A program made the position numbers and the translations under genes. DNA of 64,000 nucleotides from Xanthoparmelia taractica. Lineage: Eukaryota; Ascomycota; Lecanoromycetes; Lecanorales; Parmeliaceae. Position 1 is the stretch's first letter; each line of letters opens with the position of its first letter. The notes below the pieces were generated by a model, which did not search any database, had not been told where the DNA came from, and worked only from the letters and a program-made list of their open reading frames with translations. Where the stretch lies: positions 1 through 64,000 of the forward strand of contig JANQBS010000217.1 in assembly GCA_033085395.1 (NCBI GenBank). The letters are read 5' to 3'. Shown here one piece after another: positions 1-11,730 of the stretch.

Positions 1-590
1 AAGTATTATATATTCTAATTTTATATTAATTTAATAGATATTCACGTTGTAATATAGATTTGAAGTAAAAATTTAATTGGGTGCGGATAGACTTTTTGAA
101 AACTCTATTGTAGACTTAAACGAATAATATCGATAATAACGATAATAGCGACGAGAGTGTAACTTATATATTCGATACTATTAATAACGAATATATTCGT
201 ATTTAACGAGATATTCTTTTAGCTTTAAGACTTAATCGCGATAATTAAGAATTTTAATATTAATTTCTTTAATTACGCTTAGGCTAAGAGTTTCTAAAAA
301 GAGTATTTTTAATATTAAAGACTTATTTCTACGAGATCGAGCGAAGCGACGAGAGAAAGAAAATATAATAATCTTTATAAGAGTCTTAGATTTATTAAGA
401 ATTTTTTTAAAGATCTTCTTAAATATCTTAAAGCGTCTAATAGCGATAGTTAGAACGTAAGAAGAATAAGATAATTAAAAAGATTAAAATAAGTGTAGAG
501 ATGAGATAAGAAGAATATACGTTAATTTAATATGTAGATATTTAATGATTTAGAATTAGTTGAATAAAGGTTATAAAAGAATACGATTGC
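1..590. repeat. AT-rich RIP-degraded block (left edge)
   Basis: Very AT-rich sequence with almost no CA or TG dinucleotides but many TA and CG, as expected when CpA has been converted to TpA by RIP. No reading frame longer than about 60 codons is meaningful. It is presumably an old transposon copy continuing off the left edge; the family cannot be told. Confidence 0.75.
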
Positions 591-1394
591 TCTGAGTGAG
601 AAGAATTCGAATAAAGAGCCAACTAATGATGTGAGACTCATACATATAATGCTCTCGAAGACACGTGTTCCCCGCATGTGCGCATGCATCTGGAACAGCG
701 GCTGGATCATGAGACACACTAACTTCGAGAGTTACCGTACATGTAATATAGTGGATGGGTTATGAGGACCATGTACCCGCATGCTCGACACTACCAACCG
801 GGATACCTGCCACTAATGGCCGTTACCCTTGAGCTATTCCGTAAATGGCGTGCATGGTGGCGTATGTTCTAGATCGCTAACAAGACGTATCTCCTCGCCT
901 ATTCTGTACTAGTATAGAGACACATATGCTTGCCATCCCAGAGCTCTAGTGCCGCAAGTCAACCGGTGATTAGTGTAGAGACTTGTTTGAAAAATTCCCG
1001 CTTCTTGTGGCTATCACCGCATCCACGCCTTTTAGTTAAAATACACGTGACTCGTGCGAATCTCGCGTACGTGTATGTAATCATAAGCTTCTTGCTCCCT
1101 CGAAGAAAGTTCCACGTAGCTAGCATTGGCAACAATGGCCGATCTCTGCATAGGTAGTGATTCCTAAACAGCGGGGAGCCCACCGCGGGGAAAAAGCACG
1201 CTACTAAGGGTTACGTCAAACCTCTCTCCACGAATATGACTCACACCTGATTGTTTACTTAAACCCGTAGAAAAAGGATCATTGAGTATAATAGAACCCA
1301 ATCATTGAACCCTCTCACCAACAACAACAACAACACTAATCCCCAATCCCCATCCCCAATCTGCCATTCTCATCATCTCCAAGACTCCAACACC
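591..1394. other. Intergenic, upstream of GFA gene
   Basis: GC-balanced DNA between the RIP block and the GFA gene. I see no coding frame with protein-like composition. A CAA/CAC-rich stretch at 1318-1340 lies just before the chosen start and is probably 5' leader. Confidence 0.4.
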
Positions 1395-2480
1395 ATGGCC
1401 GAAACCACATCCATCCGCATCGTGACCTTCGCCTGCGCCTGCCGGCACGTAACCGGCTCCTTCAAAATCCCTGAGCGCAATTTACCTCTATCCCTGACGC
1501 TCTGCCACTGCTACACCTGCCGCCACCAATCGGGTCTCATGGCCATCACCAACGCCAGTTTACCCGCCGGCACCGAGTTCGACGTCAAGGACCCGACGCT
1601 GGAAGTCTACAAGGCGTCCGAGGAGCTGTCTCGCTTCTTCTGCAAGAATTGCGGGGCGCACGTCTATATGGAGGATAAAGAGGCCAAAAAGGAGATTTGC
1701 ACGGGAGTATTTGAGGGTGTGGGGGAGGGGAAGGGGGAGGGGTTGCTTCGGTTGGATCAGCATATATATGTGAAGGACACTAAGGACGGCGGGGTCAGGG
1801 ATTGGCTTCCGGATGTGGATGCGTGGGAGGAGTTTACGGATGTCAGCGAGAAGCTGGACAAGGGGTGGAAAGACGAGAGCTTGAACGCGAGCTCCTCGGG
1901 CAAAGCGCAAGAGCTGCAGGCGCACTGCCGTTGTAAAGGCGTGAGCTTCAAGATCACGCGCCCGGATGAGGGCTCTGCGGGTATAAGTGCGCCTCGGGGC
2001 GACATCGCGGGCCCGCCGCCGCCGACGACGACGAAAGAGGATAGAATCAGCAGCGCGTGGTGGCTCAGCGACAACGGCACAAAGTACCTGGCCGGCACGT
2101 GCGCCTGCAGCACCTGCCGCCTCGCGTCGGGATACGACATCCAGACGTGGGCTTTCGTTCCCAAAGCAAACATCTTGCAGCTCGACGGGACACCGCTCGA
2201 CTTCGGCGCCGGCACCCTGAGACGCTACAACAGCTCCAAGGGAGTCTATCGCGAGTTCTGTAGTAAATGTGGCGCGACGGTGTTTTATCATACGGATAGA
2301 AGGCCGGATCTTATTGATGTCAGTGTGGGTTTGCTAGATGCGGAGGAGGGGACACGAGCGGAGTCGTGGCTGGGATGGAAGACGGATAGGGTGAGTCATG
2401 AGGAGGATGCGCAGAATAAAGATTTAATCAAAAAGCTGGGTGACGGGTTGAAGCGGTGGGGAGAGGCAAAGGGTAACTAG
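1395..2480 (+). CDS. Two-domain GFA/CENP-V family protein
   Basis: Single-exon protein of 361 residues with two tandem zinc-binding GFA domains (glutathione-dependent formaldehyde-activating / CENP-V fold). The first carries CACRHV, then LCHCYTC, then FCKNCGAHVYMED. The second carries HCRCKGVSF, GTCACSTCR and EFCSKCGATVFYH. Each set supplies the Cys ligands typical of the family. The frame is open 90 bases further upstream, but the ATG at 1395 sits in an excellent context (CACCATGGCC), and the extra N-terminus would be a low-complexity Asn/Pro/Ser run, so 1395 is preferred. Members of this family are often called S-(hydroxymethyl)glutathione synthase, but the substrate of two-domain fungal forms is not established. 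No introns are needed. It lies between two RIP blocks and is itself intact and GC-rich. Confidence 0.85.
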   Translation: MAETTSIRIVTFACACRHVTGSFKIPERNLPLSLTLCHCYTCRHQSGLMAITNASLPAGTEFDVKDPTLEVYKASEELSRFFCKNCGAHVYMEDKEAKKEICTGVFEGVGEGKGEGLLRLDQHIYVKDTKDGGVRDWLPDVDAWEEFTDVSEKLDKGWKDESLNASSSGKAQELQAHCRCKGVSFKITRPDEGSAGISAPRGDIAGPPPPTTTKEDRISSAWWLSDNGTKYLAGTCACSTCRLASGYDIQTWAFVPKANILQLDGTPLDFGAGTLRRYNSSKGVYREFCSKCGATVFYHTDRRPDLIDVSVGLLDAEEGTRAESWLGWKTDRVSHEEDAQNKDLIKKLGDGLKRWGEAKGN

Positions 2481-2648
2481 GTCAGCAGAGAAGCGTGATC
2501 TTAGAATTGTAGAGACCGAATCCGACTTGAAGAAGTCAAAGATTGGTATTTTAGATTCAGGGAATACAGGATCACCATAGCTTGAGGAGATCACCTGCCT
2601 TTCTGTCGAAAAGGAATGCCGTTCGGCTTGGAAGCTTATGATACGCAG

Positions 2649-2690
2649 AGCAGGTAGGTATGGTAAGTGGCAAAAAGGGAAATATCGAGA
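2649..2690 (+). repeat. 42-bp direct repeat, left copy
   Basis: Ends exactly where the left inverted repeat (CCAACTTGACTGC) of the 2691-6254 element begins. The same 42 bases recur at 6255-6296 immediately after the right inverted repeat. The two copies differ at five positions, all C/T or G/A with the right copy carrying T or A, so the differences are RIP-like. Confidence 0.8.
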
Positions 2691-5600
2691 CCAACTTGAC
2701 TGCAGACAGTCCCCCTCTTACAGTCCCCCGTCGCTCTAAATAAGCCTCCCGCAGGCTAGGCTTCAGCCTTTATCAAACATGGGTTGGTCTTACATCAAAA
2801 TTCGGTAAGCGAGTACGTCAGCACTCTAGAAGAAATTTTAATATACTTAAATATCTTCGTATATCTTTATAAATATTAATATATATATATAAAATTCTCT
2901 CGTTAATCTATCTCTCTTATAATTCACTTAATATAAATATACTTAAGTATATTACGTTTATTATAAATAAGAAAAGACGTATATTTACTATCTTCTTAAT
3001 TACTTATAAGCTTACTTTAATTAATAATAAGATCTTTATTAATAAGAAAACGACTATTCTTTATCTAAAAGACTAATTCTACTATTAAGAATTTACTATA
3101 ATATTCGATTATAACGAGTATAAGAAGCGTGAAATATAATAAATACTATACTCTTATTATAGAAAGAAGATTCGAAATACTTATAAATTAATAAAGAAGA
3201 CTTATAAATAATTACTCTCTTACGTTAATTATAATTAATATTTATATAAGATTAAGATTCGATACTATAAGATAGTCGCCGAGTAATAAATTAATGTTAT
3301 TAACGAAACTTATAGTTACGATATACTTAATAATTTATTTTAGTTTATAAAGTATCGCTATCGAGACTCTAATAAAAATAACGCTATAAATTAAAAATAA
3401 GATCTTTTAATAATCGATCTTTTATTTTAAGAGATTAAAAGAATTATAATAATTAAGAAACTATAACTTTTCTTTAAGAAATATTATAATCTTTATAATA
3501 AAGATCGTAAGAGATTCGCTTAAAAAGAACTTTAATACGTCTTATATACGCTTAAAATTAAAATTTTTAAGATACGTATAAAGAAGAGATATATAATAAA
3601 TAAGAATATTAGATAATCGTAAAAGATAGAGTTTTTTTTCTTTATTAGTCTCGTATAAATTCGCCTAATAAAATAATTTACTAGTTATTTTCTCGTTATC
3701 ACGAATGTTATATTTAATACGAATAATAATAATTTATCTTTATTAGTACTTATTTGCGTAATAAATATTCTAAAGACTATTTCGATTACGTATTATTTTA
3801 TCGAGTTCAAGTTTATTTAGATCTTCTTATTTATAAACGATTATATAAAAAATCTATTCTTCTATAATAATTATAGCGATCTTATAATATTACTTAATAA
3901 TTTCGCTATAGAATTAACTATTATAATAATTAAGAAAAGAATTAATATAATATCGATTTTCGATAATTAAGTTAGCACGATAGTATAAATAAGAATAAAT
4001 ATAATCTAATAATTAACCTCTCAAATAAATAAGCTAAATATCGAGTGCTTTCTTTAGCTATATAATTAATATACGATCGAAGTAATTAAAAAGAGATTAA
4101 CTCGCGAGAGTTATTCACTTAAAACGAGAAAGATACTTATTAATCTAATTTAAAAATATATTAAGTTCAAAACTCTTATAAATAAAGAGCGAAATCGTAA
4201 TCTCTTATTAAATTAATTATATTAGAAAAATTAAAATTATCTAATTAATTACTATTAGAGATAGAAGTATTAATTAATGATAGTTTATATTAAAGAATTA
4301 TTAAATTTAGAATATAACTTTACTTAATAAGATAAGAGTAATTATTTAATAATTAAGAGCTTAATTAATCGCTATATATCTATAGATTAATTAATAGAAA
4401 AAATTATCGAGAAAGTAAGCGAGATAATCTTTATATATAAATAAAACTTAGAGCGTTAAAAGAAGAATAATTCTCGTATTATTAATATTAATAGATTATT
4501 CTTTAAAATATTTCTTAATTATATAACTTATTAAGCGATTAAAATAATTTATAGAGAGTTAATTAACGTAAAATAATAGCGACTTAACGTTAAAAAAAAA
4601 TCTCTTAGATTATAGTAGAGAATATATATAAAAAAGCATATTATTTACTTAAGAGATATTGCTTACTCTGTAGATATTAACTATATCGCTATGTCGTTTC
4701 GAGTATATTAATTTCACTCTTATTTATTTATTTAAAATAGCTTTTTAAGACGTTTAAAATTATAGTAAATTAAAAAATAACTTTCGATTCTAGTATTATT
4801 ACGGGTAGGAAAGGTGTGGTATATTTGATGGTATGGGATTAGTTTTTCGAATACCATATCGAAAGGTATAGAATATCCTATACTTTCATGGGATTTTTAA
4901 TAAATATATTACGTAATATTATTTTATATTCTAAAAATAAGTAAAAAGCTTAAGCGAACGCTTATATAATTATAAAATTCTATAAATAGATTAAAAAGAT
5001 ATAATTTTTTAAAAAAAGTTAAAAAAAAGTTAAAAACGACTATATTCAACAGATACCACACCTTTCCGACTCGTAAGTATTATATCGACTTATTATATTA
5101 CTATACTAGATATTAACGATACTCGAAGTTAATTTAATAATTAATCTAGTAACGACGATAATAGCGCCCTTAACTCGATATCTATATATATAATATATAC
5201 TCGGTAAGAACTAAATATATTAAAAACTAAAGTCTTTTTAATATATAAATTTTATAAGAAGATTTTAAAAGCTTATCGCGCTAAGAAATATATATATAAG
5301 ATAATAAAGATTATTTAAAAAATAAATAGAGTATATAATTAAAAGTATAATTAATTTATTTTTTTATCTTAGTTTTTTTACAATAATTAAAAAAAAAAAA
5401 AAAAAAAAACATAACGTTTAAGAAAAATAAGAATAGAAGATATATACTTATTAAACGTAAGACTATTAATATAGAAGATATAATATTATATTATCGAATT
5501 TAAGTAAAAGAGATTAAAAAAGAGAGAAATTAAAAATATACGAAGTAAATGTTAGTAGATTAAGAAATACGCTTTAAATTTTTATAATAAATTTAATCTA

Positions 5601-6254
5601 AGAAATAGAGAGAGATATTTTTCTTTTATTAAATATAACAAGAAGAATTTAATTCTCTTTTCTCTAATAACGTCGACGATAACGATAGCGATATTTAAGT
5701 TCTAGATACTTAGTCTATTCAAAAGTCTTTATAATTTCTAAGTTTAGTAATATTTAAATAATCTAATTTCGTCTATATTAATAATTTAAATAATAAATAA
5801 TCTTTATTAAAACTCTCTTTATCTATTATAAAATAATCAAATTATCTTAATTAATAGCGAGTACTTATTATTTCGAATAATTTTATTTTCTTAATAGTAA
5901 TTAAAATTAAATAAAATATAGTAATTAAGTTATTTAAAAATATTAGATTAAAGTCTTGAAAAGATTACGAATAGAAGATTAAAATATATTAAATTATTAA
6001 GCGTATAGCGACGATAATGAGAAAAAAGAATATTAGTTAGTTAGCTAATTAATTAATAAGTTCTTTATTATAGTAGACTTAGCTAGCTAGATTATTAATT
6101 CTTCGAAGTCTTTTCTATATATGCTAACGTACTCGCTTATCGAATTTTAATACGAGATCAACCTATGTTTAATAAAGACTAAAGTCTAGTCTGCGGAAAG
6201 CTTATTTAGAGCGACGAGGGACTGTGAAAGAAGGACTATTCGCAGTCAAGTTGG
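2691..6254. mobile_element. 3.56-kb inverted-repeat element, RIP-degraded
   Basis: The left end (2691-2823) and the reverse complement of the right end (6122-6254) match over about 133 bases. Shared blocks include CCAACTTGACTGC, TCGCTCTAAATAAGC and AAGCGAGTACGT. Differences are almost all C-to-T in the right arm. The interior is AT-rich with CA and TG nearly absent and has no usable reading frame, so any transposase has been destroyed and the class cannot be read. A 272-bp MITE sits inside (4802-5073). The element is flanked by exact 42-bp direct repeats, far longer than the usual target duplication of cut-and-paste elements. Confidence 0.75.
4802..5073 (+). mobile_element. 272-bp MITE, copy 1 (RIP-mutated)
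   Basis: Terminal inverted repeats CGGGTNGGAAAGGTGTGG... and its complement, flanked by TA on both sides (4800-4801 and 5074-5075), as for Tc1/mariner-type insertion. Same length as the copy at 7510-7781 in opposite orientation. Relative to that copy the changes are mostly G-to-A and C-to-T. There is no coding capacity. Confidence 0.85.
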
Positions 6255-6296
6255 AGTAGGTAGGTATGATAAGTAACAAAAAGGAAAATATCGAGA
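6255..6296 (+). repeat. 42-bp direct repeat, right copy
   Basis: Begins directly after the right inverted repeat (GCAGTCAAGTTGG) of the 2691-6254 element and matches 2649-2690 over all 42 positions apart from five transitions. Confidence 0.8.
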
Positions 6297-9200
6297 CTCC
6301 GAACCCGAAAGAGAATAGGATATATAGAACCACTCGCTTGCAGTAGAGACTATAGACCGAGATTGAATTCAACGTTATTTACAATCGAGCCTCATTAGCA
6401 AGTAATCTATTACAGATAGTGTTAATAAGCGAATAATGCTTATTATTAATATCTCTCGCTATCTTTATTATCTTCGAGAATTGCACGCTCTTCTTCGTCG
6501 TCGACTATAAATTCTTAATTAAAAAAATCTTAAGCCTATTATTATTAATTAACTTCGCCGTTAATTTTATATTAATTCTCTATAATCTCGTTACAATAAA
6601 TATTCGTAGATTTATACTCTTTATTACGCTAATTAGTCTCTACATAATAATATCACATCTAACGTTTTCGTCGAAGATATTAACGAATATAATTGTGACT
6701 TTAAGATTACTAATAATAAGATCAAAAGCTTATTTAATTATTTAAGAAGTTACTTTATTATCGACGTCTAGAAAGTTAACTAAAGAGTCGCCGTTTAATT
6801 TGATAATATTTATCGTAATTATCGTAAGATTAGCGCTATTCATTAAAGTCTATTAGTAGGATTGCGAAAGTTAAAAGCGAGAATATATACTTAGGCAATC
6901 GATATCTCTATCTAGGTTAATGAAGTTGAGACTAAACTCGATAGTCTTTACCTTATCTATATTCTTCTACGTTCTATCTCTTTACGAAAATACCTCTTTT
7001 TATCTAAAGTTCGTATTATTATCGAATATTAACTTCGTATTTATAATTAATATCTAATAGTTACTCGTCTCGCTTAGCGAATTAATCTCGATCTACATTA
7101 TATTCTTCTTTATAAACACTTTATAAAGCTTTTAAATCATGCTCTTAGTATCTTTAATATATTATTTTAAAAATCTCAGATCTAAAGTAATATTGCGAGT
7201 AATATTATTTGTGATATTCTCATGTATATTAAAATTAATAGTAATAATTGCATCTAGGGATTCCTTGGCCACAGTCTCAATATTTACATCTTCTTATAAG
7301 AAAGTAATTATAATGAATACTTGCGATTGACGATTCTATAAGAATAGCTAGATAAAACTCTCGGCGAGCGAATTTGCGTTCGCATATATAGACGACGTTG
7401 CAGAGACGATCTATAGCGTTGGTTTGCTTTATAATAAGCTTATGGTCGATTATCTTGTCGGCGAATATTCTAACTTCGATAGATCTGTAGAAAGCGAGTA
7501 GAGTAAGTACGGGTCGGAAAGGTGTGGTATCTGTTGAACATAGTCGTTTTCAACTTTTTTTCAACTTTTTTTAAAAAATTATATCTTTTTAATCTATTTA
7601 TAGAATTTTATAATTATATAAGCGTTCGCTTAAGCTTTTTACTTATTTTTAGAATATAAAATAATATTACGTAATATATTTATTAAAAACCCAATGGGAG
7701 TATGGGATATCTCATACCTTTCGATATGGTATTCGAAAAACTGGTCCCATACCATCAAATATACCACACCTTTCCGACCCGTAATCTTTCTTATAGTAGC
7801 CTTAAATTATTTAATTTTCTTATTTCTAAGTGTGTTATATACTCGTAACTCTTTTATATTTACTTAATTCAAAGTTCTTTAAGTCTTTTTAACTTTTAAT
7901 TTCTTACGAGTAATAATCTTAGATCTAGTCTAATGAAAGTAGATAATATTTTTCTTTTGAATTATCGTATTAGACTCTGCTTTACGGGCTACTCGAGTTA
8001 CTATAATCTATTAAATATTCTTTAATTCTCGCTTAGTTAGAAGATCTAAAAGTATTTTTAATTTCGCCTTACGAATATACCTATTAAGTATTTTATTAGT
8101 TAAATATAAGTCTCGTAACTCTTTTTTATATTGTGTAATTTAATAATAAGTATATAATATAAGCTAATCTTTAAGATTAGATATTAATTACTTTAAAGTC
8201 TTAATTCTAATTAAAGAGTCTCTTCGCTAAAATCTAGTTAAATAATTTAAAATAATCGTGAGATCGTAGAAAAAAAGATCTATTTTCTATTATATAGATT
8301 TAATAGTTAATTTAGTAAATACGCGATCGTGAATTAATTAAAAATTAATTTAAAAATCGATTTTTATATAATTATTATTAGCCTAACGTATTACGATATT
8401 AATTATCTTAGTATATTAGTACTTAAATAACTAAAAAACACTTATATCTAATAATTAACATAGATGTATAGAGTGTGAAAGTAGGTAAAATAAAATAATG
8501 TTATTATATTCTATATAGCTAAGTACCTCTTTTTATGAGATAATTATTATAGTTATTAAAAAGAAGTAATCTCTATGTCTTTACACGTCTTTTCTTAATA
8601 AAACGATCGAAATACTTAATTTATTTCTCGTATAGATTATTATTTATATATTTAGTATCGCTAATAGTCTATAAAGTATCGAAATTAAGACTTTCTTAAA
8701 ATTAATTATTAAGATATTATTTCTTAGTTAGAATTAATATCGAGAGAAGCGTATAAACTAAGTTATTAATATATTCGATTAGGATAATATATTCTCTATT
8801 ATTTGCGTCTATTTAATAGAGTAAAAGTATTTTTTTCTTTTATAATAATCTATTAACTTTTTTTTACTTTAATTCGAAAGTTAATCTTATCGAAATTATA
8901 AATATTCTCTATTTATACTTTAAATTCTTAATAAATACTTTAGAAACATTAAAACTAGTTTAGAATAATCTTTAGTTTATACGTATTCTTTCGTTAAGAT
9001 ATAAGAGACTTTTATTTACGTATTTTATATTAAGAAGAACGCTTTAAGAATCGTGTAGGTTAATAATTATCTACGTGCCTAAGTAAGTCAAAGCGCTCGC
9101 GGAGAATAAAATTTATAGCTCTTGTAAGCATCGGATAGCGATAAGATATTCTAAATTCATCGAGTCGTTATATATATTAATGAATAGTCTATTCTTTATG

Positions 9201-9350
9201 ATCTGTGAGGGCGTAAGAGTAACTATCTTTAAGAGGGATCTTATTATAGCGATTAAGAAGCTATTCGTAGAGTACGTTAAATTTAATAGTTAATCGCGTG
9301 ATTTTAAGCTTGATTTCGAGGGGAATAATAGCTAAGGCCTCTTGGATACG
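6297..9350. repeat. AT-rich RIP-degraded block
   Basis: Continuation of AT-rich DNA to the right of the 3.56-kb element. CA and TG are scarce except in short islands (about 6300-6420, 7250-7310 and the MITE). No gene is readable. Base composition returns to normal near 9350. Confidence 0.7.
7510..7781 (-). mobile_element. 272-bp MITE, copy 2
   Basis: Terminal repeats CGGGTCGGAAAGGTGTGG and its complement, flanked by TA at 7508-7509 and 7782-7783. It is inverted relative to the copy at 4802-5073 and keeps many CA/TG dinucleotides although its surroundings have lost them, so it probably inserted after the block was mutated. Confidence 0.88.
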
Positions 9351-9539
9351 TAATTGAATAACGATATATGAATTAGGTATGTTATGGTTGTGGTGGATGA
9401 ATATGAGATGAATGGGTCAAATAATCAAAAAAATTGGTGTTGGGGTGGCCTTGGCGTTGGGATGGCCCATACAAAGTGTAGCGTGTTCCCCATACGATTA
9501 GGCCTAGAACGACTTGATTGAGTACTCTCGGGAGTCAAC

Positions 9540-10214
9540 CTAGCTAGGAACTGCTGGAGAGAAAATATCTAGTGCCAAGCCCACTAGTGTGATAGGGCTG
9601 AATGTCCCTATTTTCAACAGTCTGGACAATAATATTATTACGATTAGAGAAATCCAGCTTTGAGGTATTCCATCCCTAGCAATGTTAGTTGCATTCTTAA
9701 AGAATAGTTCAGGTGATGCCCCAATTATCATCTCAAGGTGTGTATAGGGGCTTTCGTCGACAGTACCCCCACACATTATCCCGAGAAGACGTTTCGTTCG
9801 ACGCCATCAACTCGGAACCATCACACCTCTACTCGTAGCTGGATGTAACTGCTTAGCGGTCACATTTGCATTCTTACAAGGGCAAGTCGGAGTTAGTATT
9901 ACCAGCCTCTGTCCAAGGTTAGATTTGATACCGAAAGATGCCCTATTGATCGTCAAGGCTCTACACAACGATGTACTCATGGATACATCGAGACTCAATT
10001 GTAATGACAAGAAAGGCTGCTGTGGCCTGATTTGACTTCGGACAGATTTCCAAGAATGCGGCAATCTAGAAGTGCCCACGCGGCTGTTCGAAGTGCACTT
10101 TTCGGCCCATTGGAGCACAACCATATGCCTGTCTCGCCCTTTGATTATACATGGAGCGAAGACCCCGTTATGCCCAATCTTTCGACCCTTTCCATTCACC
10201 TTGAGGAATCTCAT
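9540..10214 (-). pseudogene. Uncharacterised reading frame with one in-frame stop
   Basis: Two open stretches on the minus strand (10214-9807 and the frame ending at 9540) are in the same frame, separated by a single TGA at 9809-9807. The downstream part reads protein-like, with a hydrophobic segment around SWISLIVIILLSRLLKIG that could be a membrane helix. I do not recognise a family. The upstream part overlaps the 3' end of the RS-rich gene in another frame, so its first residues are doubtful. It could be a decayed gene, or the 3' untranslated region of the neighbour with a chance frame. Confidence 0.25.
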
Positions 10215-11001
10215 GTACCAAATCAGTATAGCGATGGTTACTGAGATGGGACACCAAGCGCTTGTATCCTGTCATCCACTTGCCACACAGTATGCACCCA
10301 AACTTCCCATCCTGGGCTTCATGACTTCGCAATATGAAGTCCTTATGTAATGTAACCTCCCCCCCATCACGTGGCCAAAACTGGTGCCATGAAGAGATTC
10401 CGGGTTCTACGATCTCTAGGTGGCAGCCATTGCAGACGTACATCCCTCTCACATGTTTGCCGTTGGGAAACGTAACCTGTACCCTGTCGACTCTCCCGCC
10501 GCAAAAACCCAAAGGTGGTGCTTCGTCGTGGGTCAATGGCATGGTGAGCCTGCGTGTTCGATCCTCACCATGCAAACGCTCGTAGCTTCTTCTCTTAGAC
10601 CTCTGGCCATCACGACTGCTACTCCGATATCGCCGTCCACGGGAGCTTCGCCGTTTGGGGCTTGATCTGCGGGAGCGTGGCGGCTTCGAGCGACTTCTTT
10701 CGCTATTGCTATCAGACCAATGACTCTGAGACCGGGACTTCCACCTAAAGGCAACGCTGTGCGGGGTGTCCCTGCTTAGAGAGATTGTTCGCGAGTTTCT
10801 GCTGCTGCATCTTCCGCGAGATCTGCTGCGCCTTGAGTGTCGGCCGTGCATTGAATGTCTGTCATCCCTGTAGCTTCGGCCGTCCCCGCGATCGCGGCCA
10901 GCTCTACTCCTGTCGTTCCTCTTGACCGACATCAGACTCTTTGCAGCCCCGAAGGCACACACGATGCCAGTCACGATGGGAACCACTTCCAGGCCTGACA
11001 T
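10168..11001 (-). CDS. RS-rich protein with C2H2-like zinc finger, function unknown
   Basis: Open frame of 277 residues. The first 25 residues (MSGLEVVPIVTGIVCAFGAA...) are hydrophobic and resemble the short N-terminal leader that many fungal signalling proteins share. Residues 28-155 are an Arg/Ser-rich low-complexity region with many RS dipeptides, like SR splicing factors but without an RRM. The last third carries CNGCH and then CILCGKWMTGYKRLVSHLSNH, spaced like a C2H2 zinc finger. ATG at 11001 is the only in-frame start giving the leader. Family members with this leader/zinc-finger layout are uncharacterised, so nuclear or RNA-related roles are only a guess from the RS region. No intron is required. 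Confidence 0.6.
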   Translation of the reverse strand: MSGLEVVPIVTGIVCAFGAAKSLMSVKRNDRSRAGRDRGDGRSYRDDRHSMHGRHSRRSRSRGRCSSRNSRTISLSRDTPHSVAFRWKSRSQSHWSDSNSERSRSKPPRSRRSSPKRRSSRGRRYRSSSRDGQRSKRRSYERLHGEDRTRRLTMPLTHDEAPPLGFCGGRVDRVQVTFPNGKHVRGMYVCNGCHLEIVEPGISSWHQFWPRDGGEVTLHKDFILRSHEAQDGKFGCILCGKWMTGYKRLVSHLSNHRYTDLVHEIPQGEWKGSKDWA

Positions 11002-11248
11002 GATTGCGATTCATGGAAGCATCGAATTCTTATCGCTAAGGTGAAGAAATGCAAATACTGAAAGGTTAGATGCAAATGCTTACGCTGATGCAAGAAATTG
11101 CCCCCTCCCCAATACGAAAAAGGGCGCAAAAAGCTCGTTTACATCCGGTGAGTGAATACAGGATTGCGACAAGTCAATGCATTGTGATTACTTTTCAGAA
11201 GCAAAAAAGCAAGGGGAAAAACGGGTTTGATGGGGAGGGGCCGTTCTA

Positions 11249-11728
11249 CAACAGAGTTTTTTTTTTAAATTAATGGCCACTCCGGAGTTTCGCCGAGGCT
11301 CTCACCAAATTATCATTTACTACATGATACGATATTGTCGCAATGAGTGGAAAAATCGCTCTCAAATTCACACGTAGATTTCATTTCTCTATTAAATTCA
11401 AAATTGCGTTTTTGATTTTCTATCAAAACTCGTTATTAATGTGTAATGTTAAGTGAAAAAGAACGTGTCAAAATTTCGCGTACTTTTCGCGATAAATTAA
11501 TACGAAAATCAAATTTTCAATCTTCTTTCACGTTTATTATAACGTTTTTTAACGAGATAATTCTTTACGAAGTTTAGACTTGAGTATATATAACTTCTGA
11601 ATGAAAAGTTAATGTATATAAAATTTTAATGTGTTTTGATACCTAGAAGTTTAGATTTTACAAAGTTGAAAACATCGCGTTTTGATGTAAAATGCGGGGT
11701 GGTCATTAATTAAAAATAAACTCTGTTG
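11249..11728. mobile_element. 480-bp MITE with CAACAGAG inverted repeats
   Basis: Left end CAACAGAGTTT followed by a T-run and AATTAATGGCCACTCC; the right end is its complement (GGGGTGGTCATTAATT...AAACTCTGTTG). Flanked by TA on each side (11247-11248, 11729-11730). The interior is AT-rich and non-coding. It is unrelated to the CGGAAAGGT-ended elements. Confidence 0.8.
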
Positions 11729-11730
11729 TA

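Noticed and set aside
1560..2291. Long minus-strand frame over the GFA gene
   Set aside because: Arg/Ala-rich shadow produced by the high GC third positions of the real gene.
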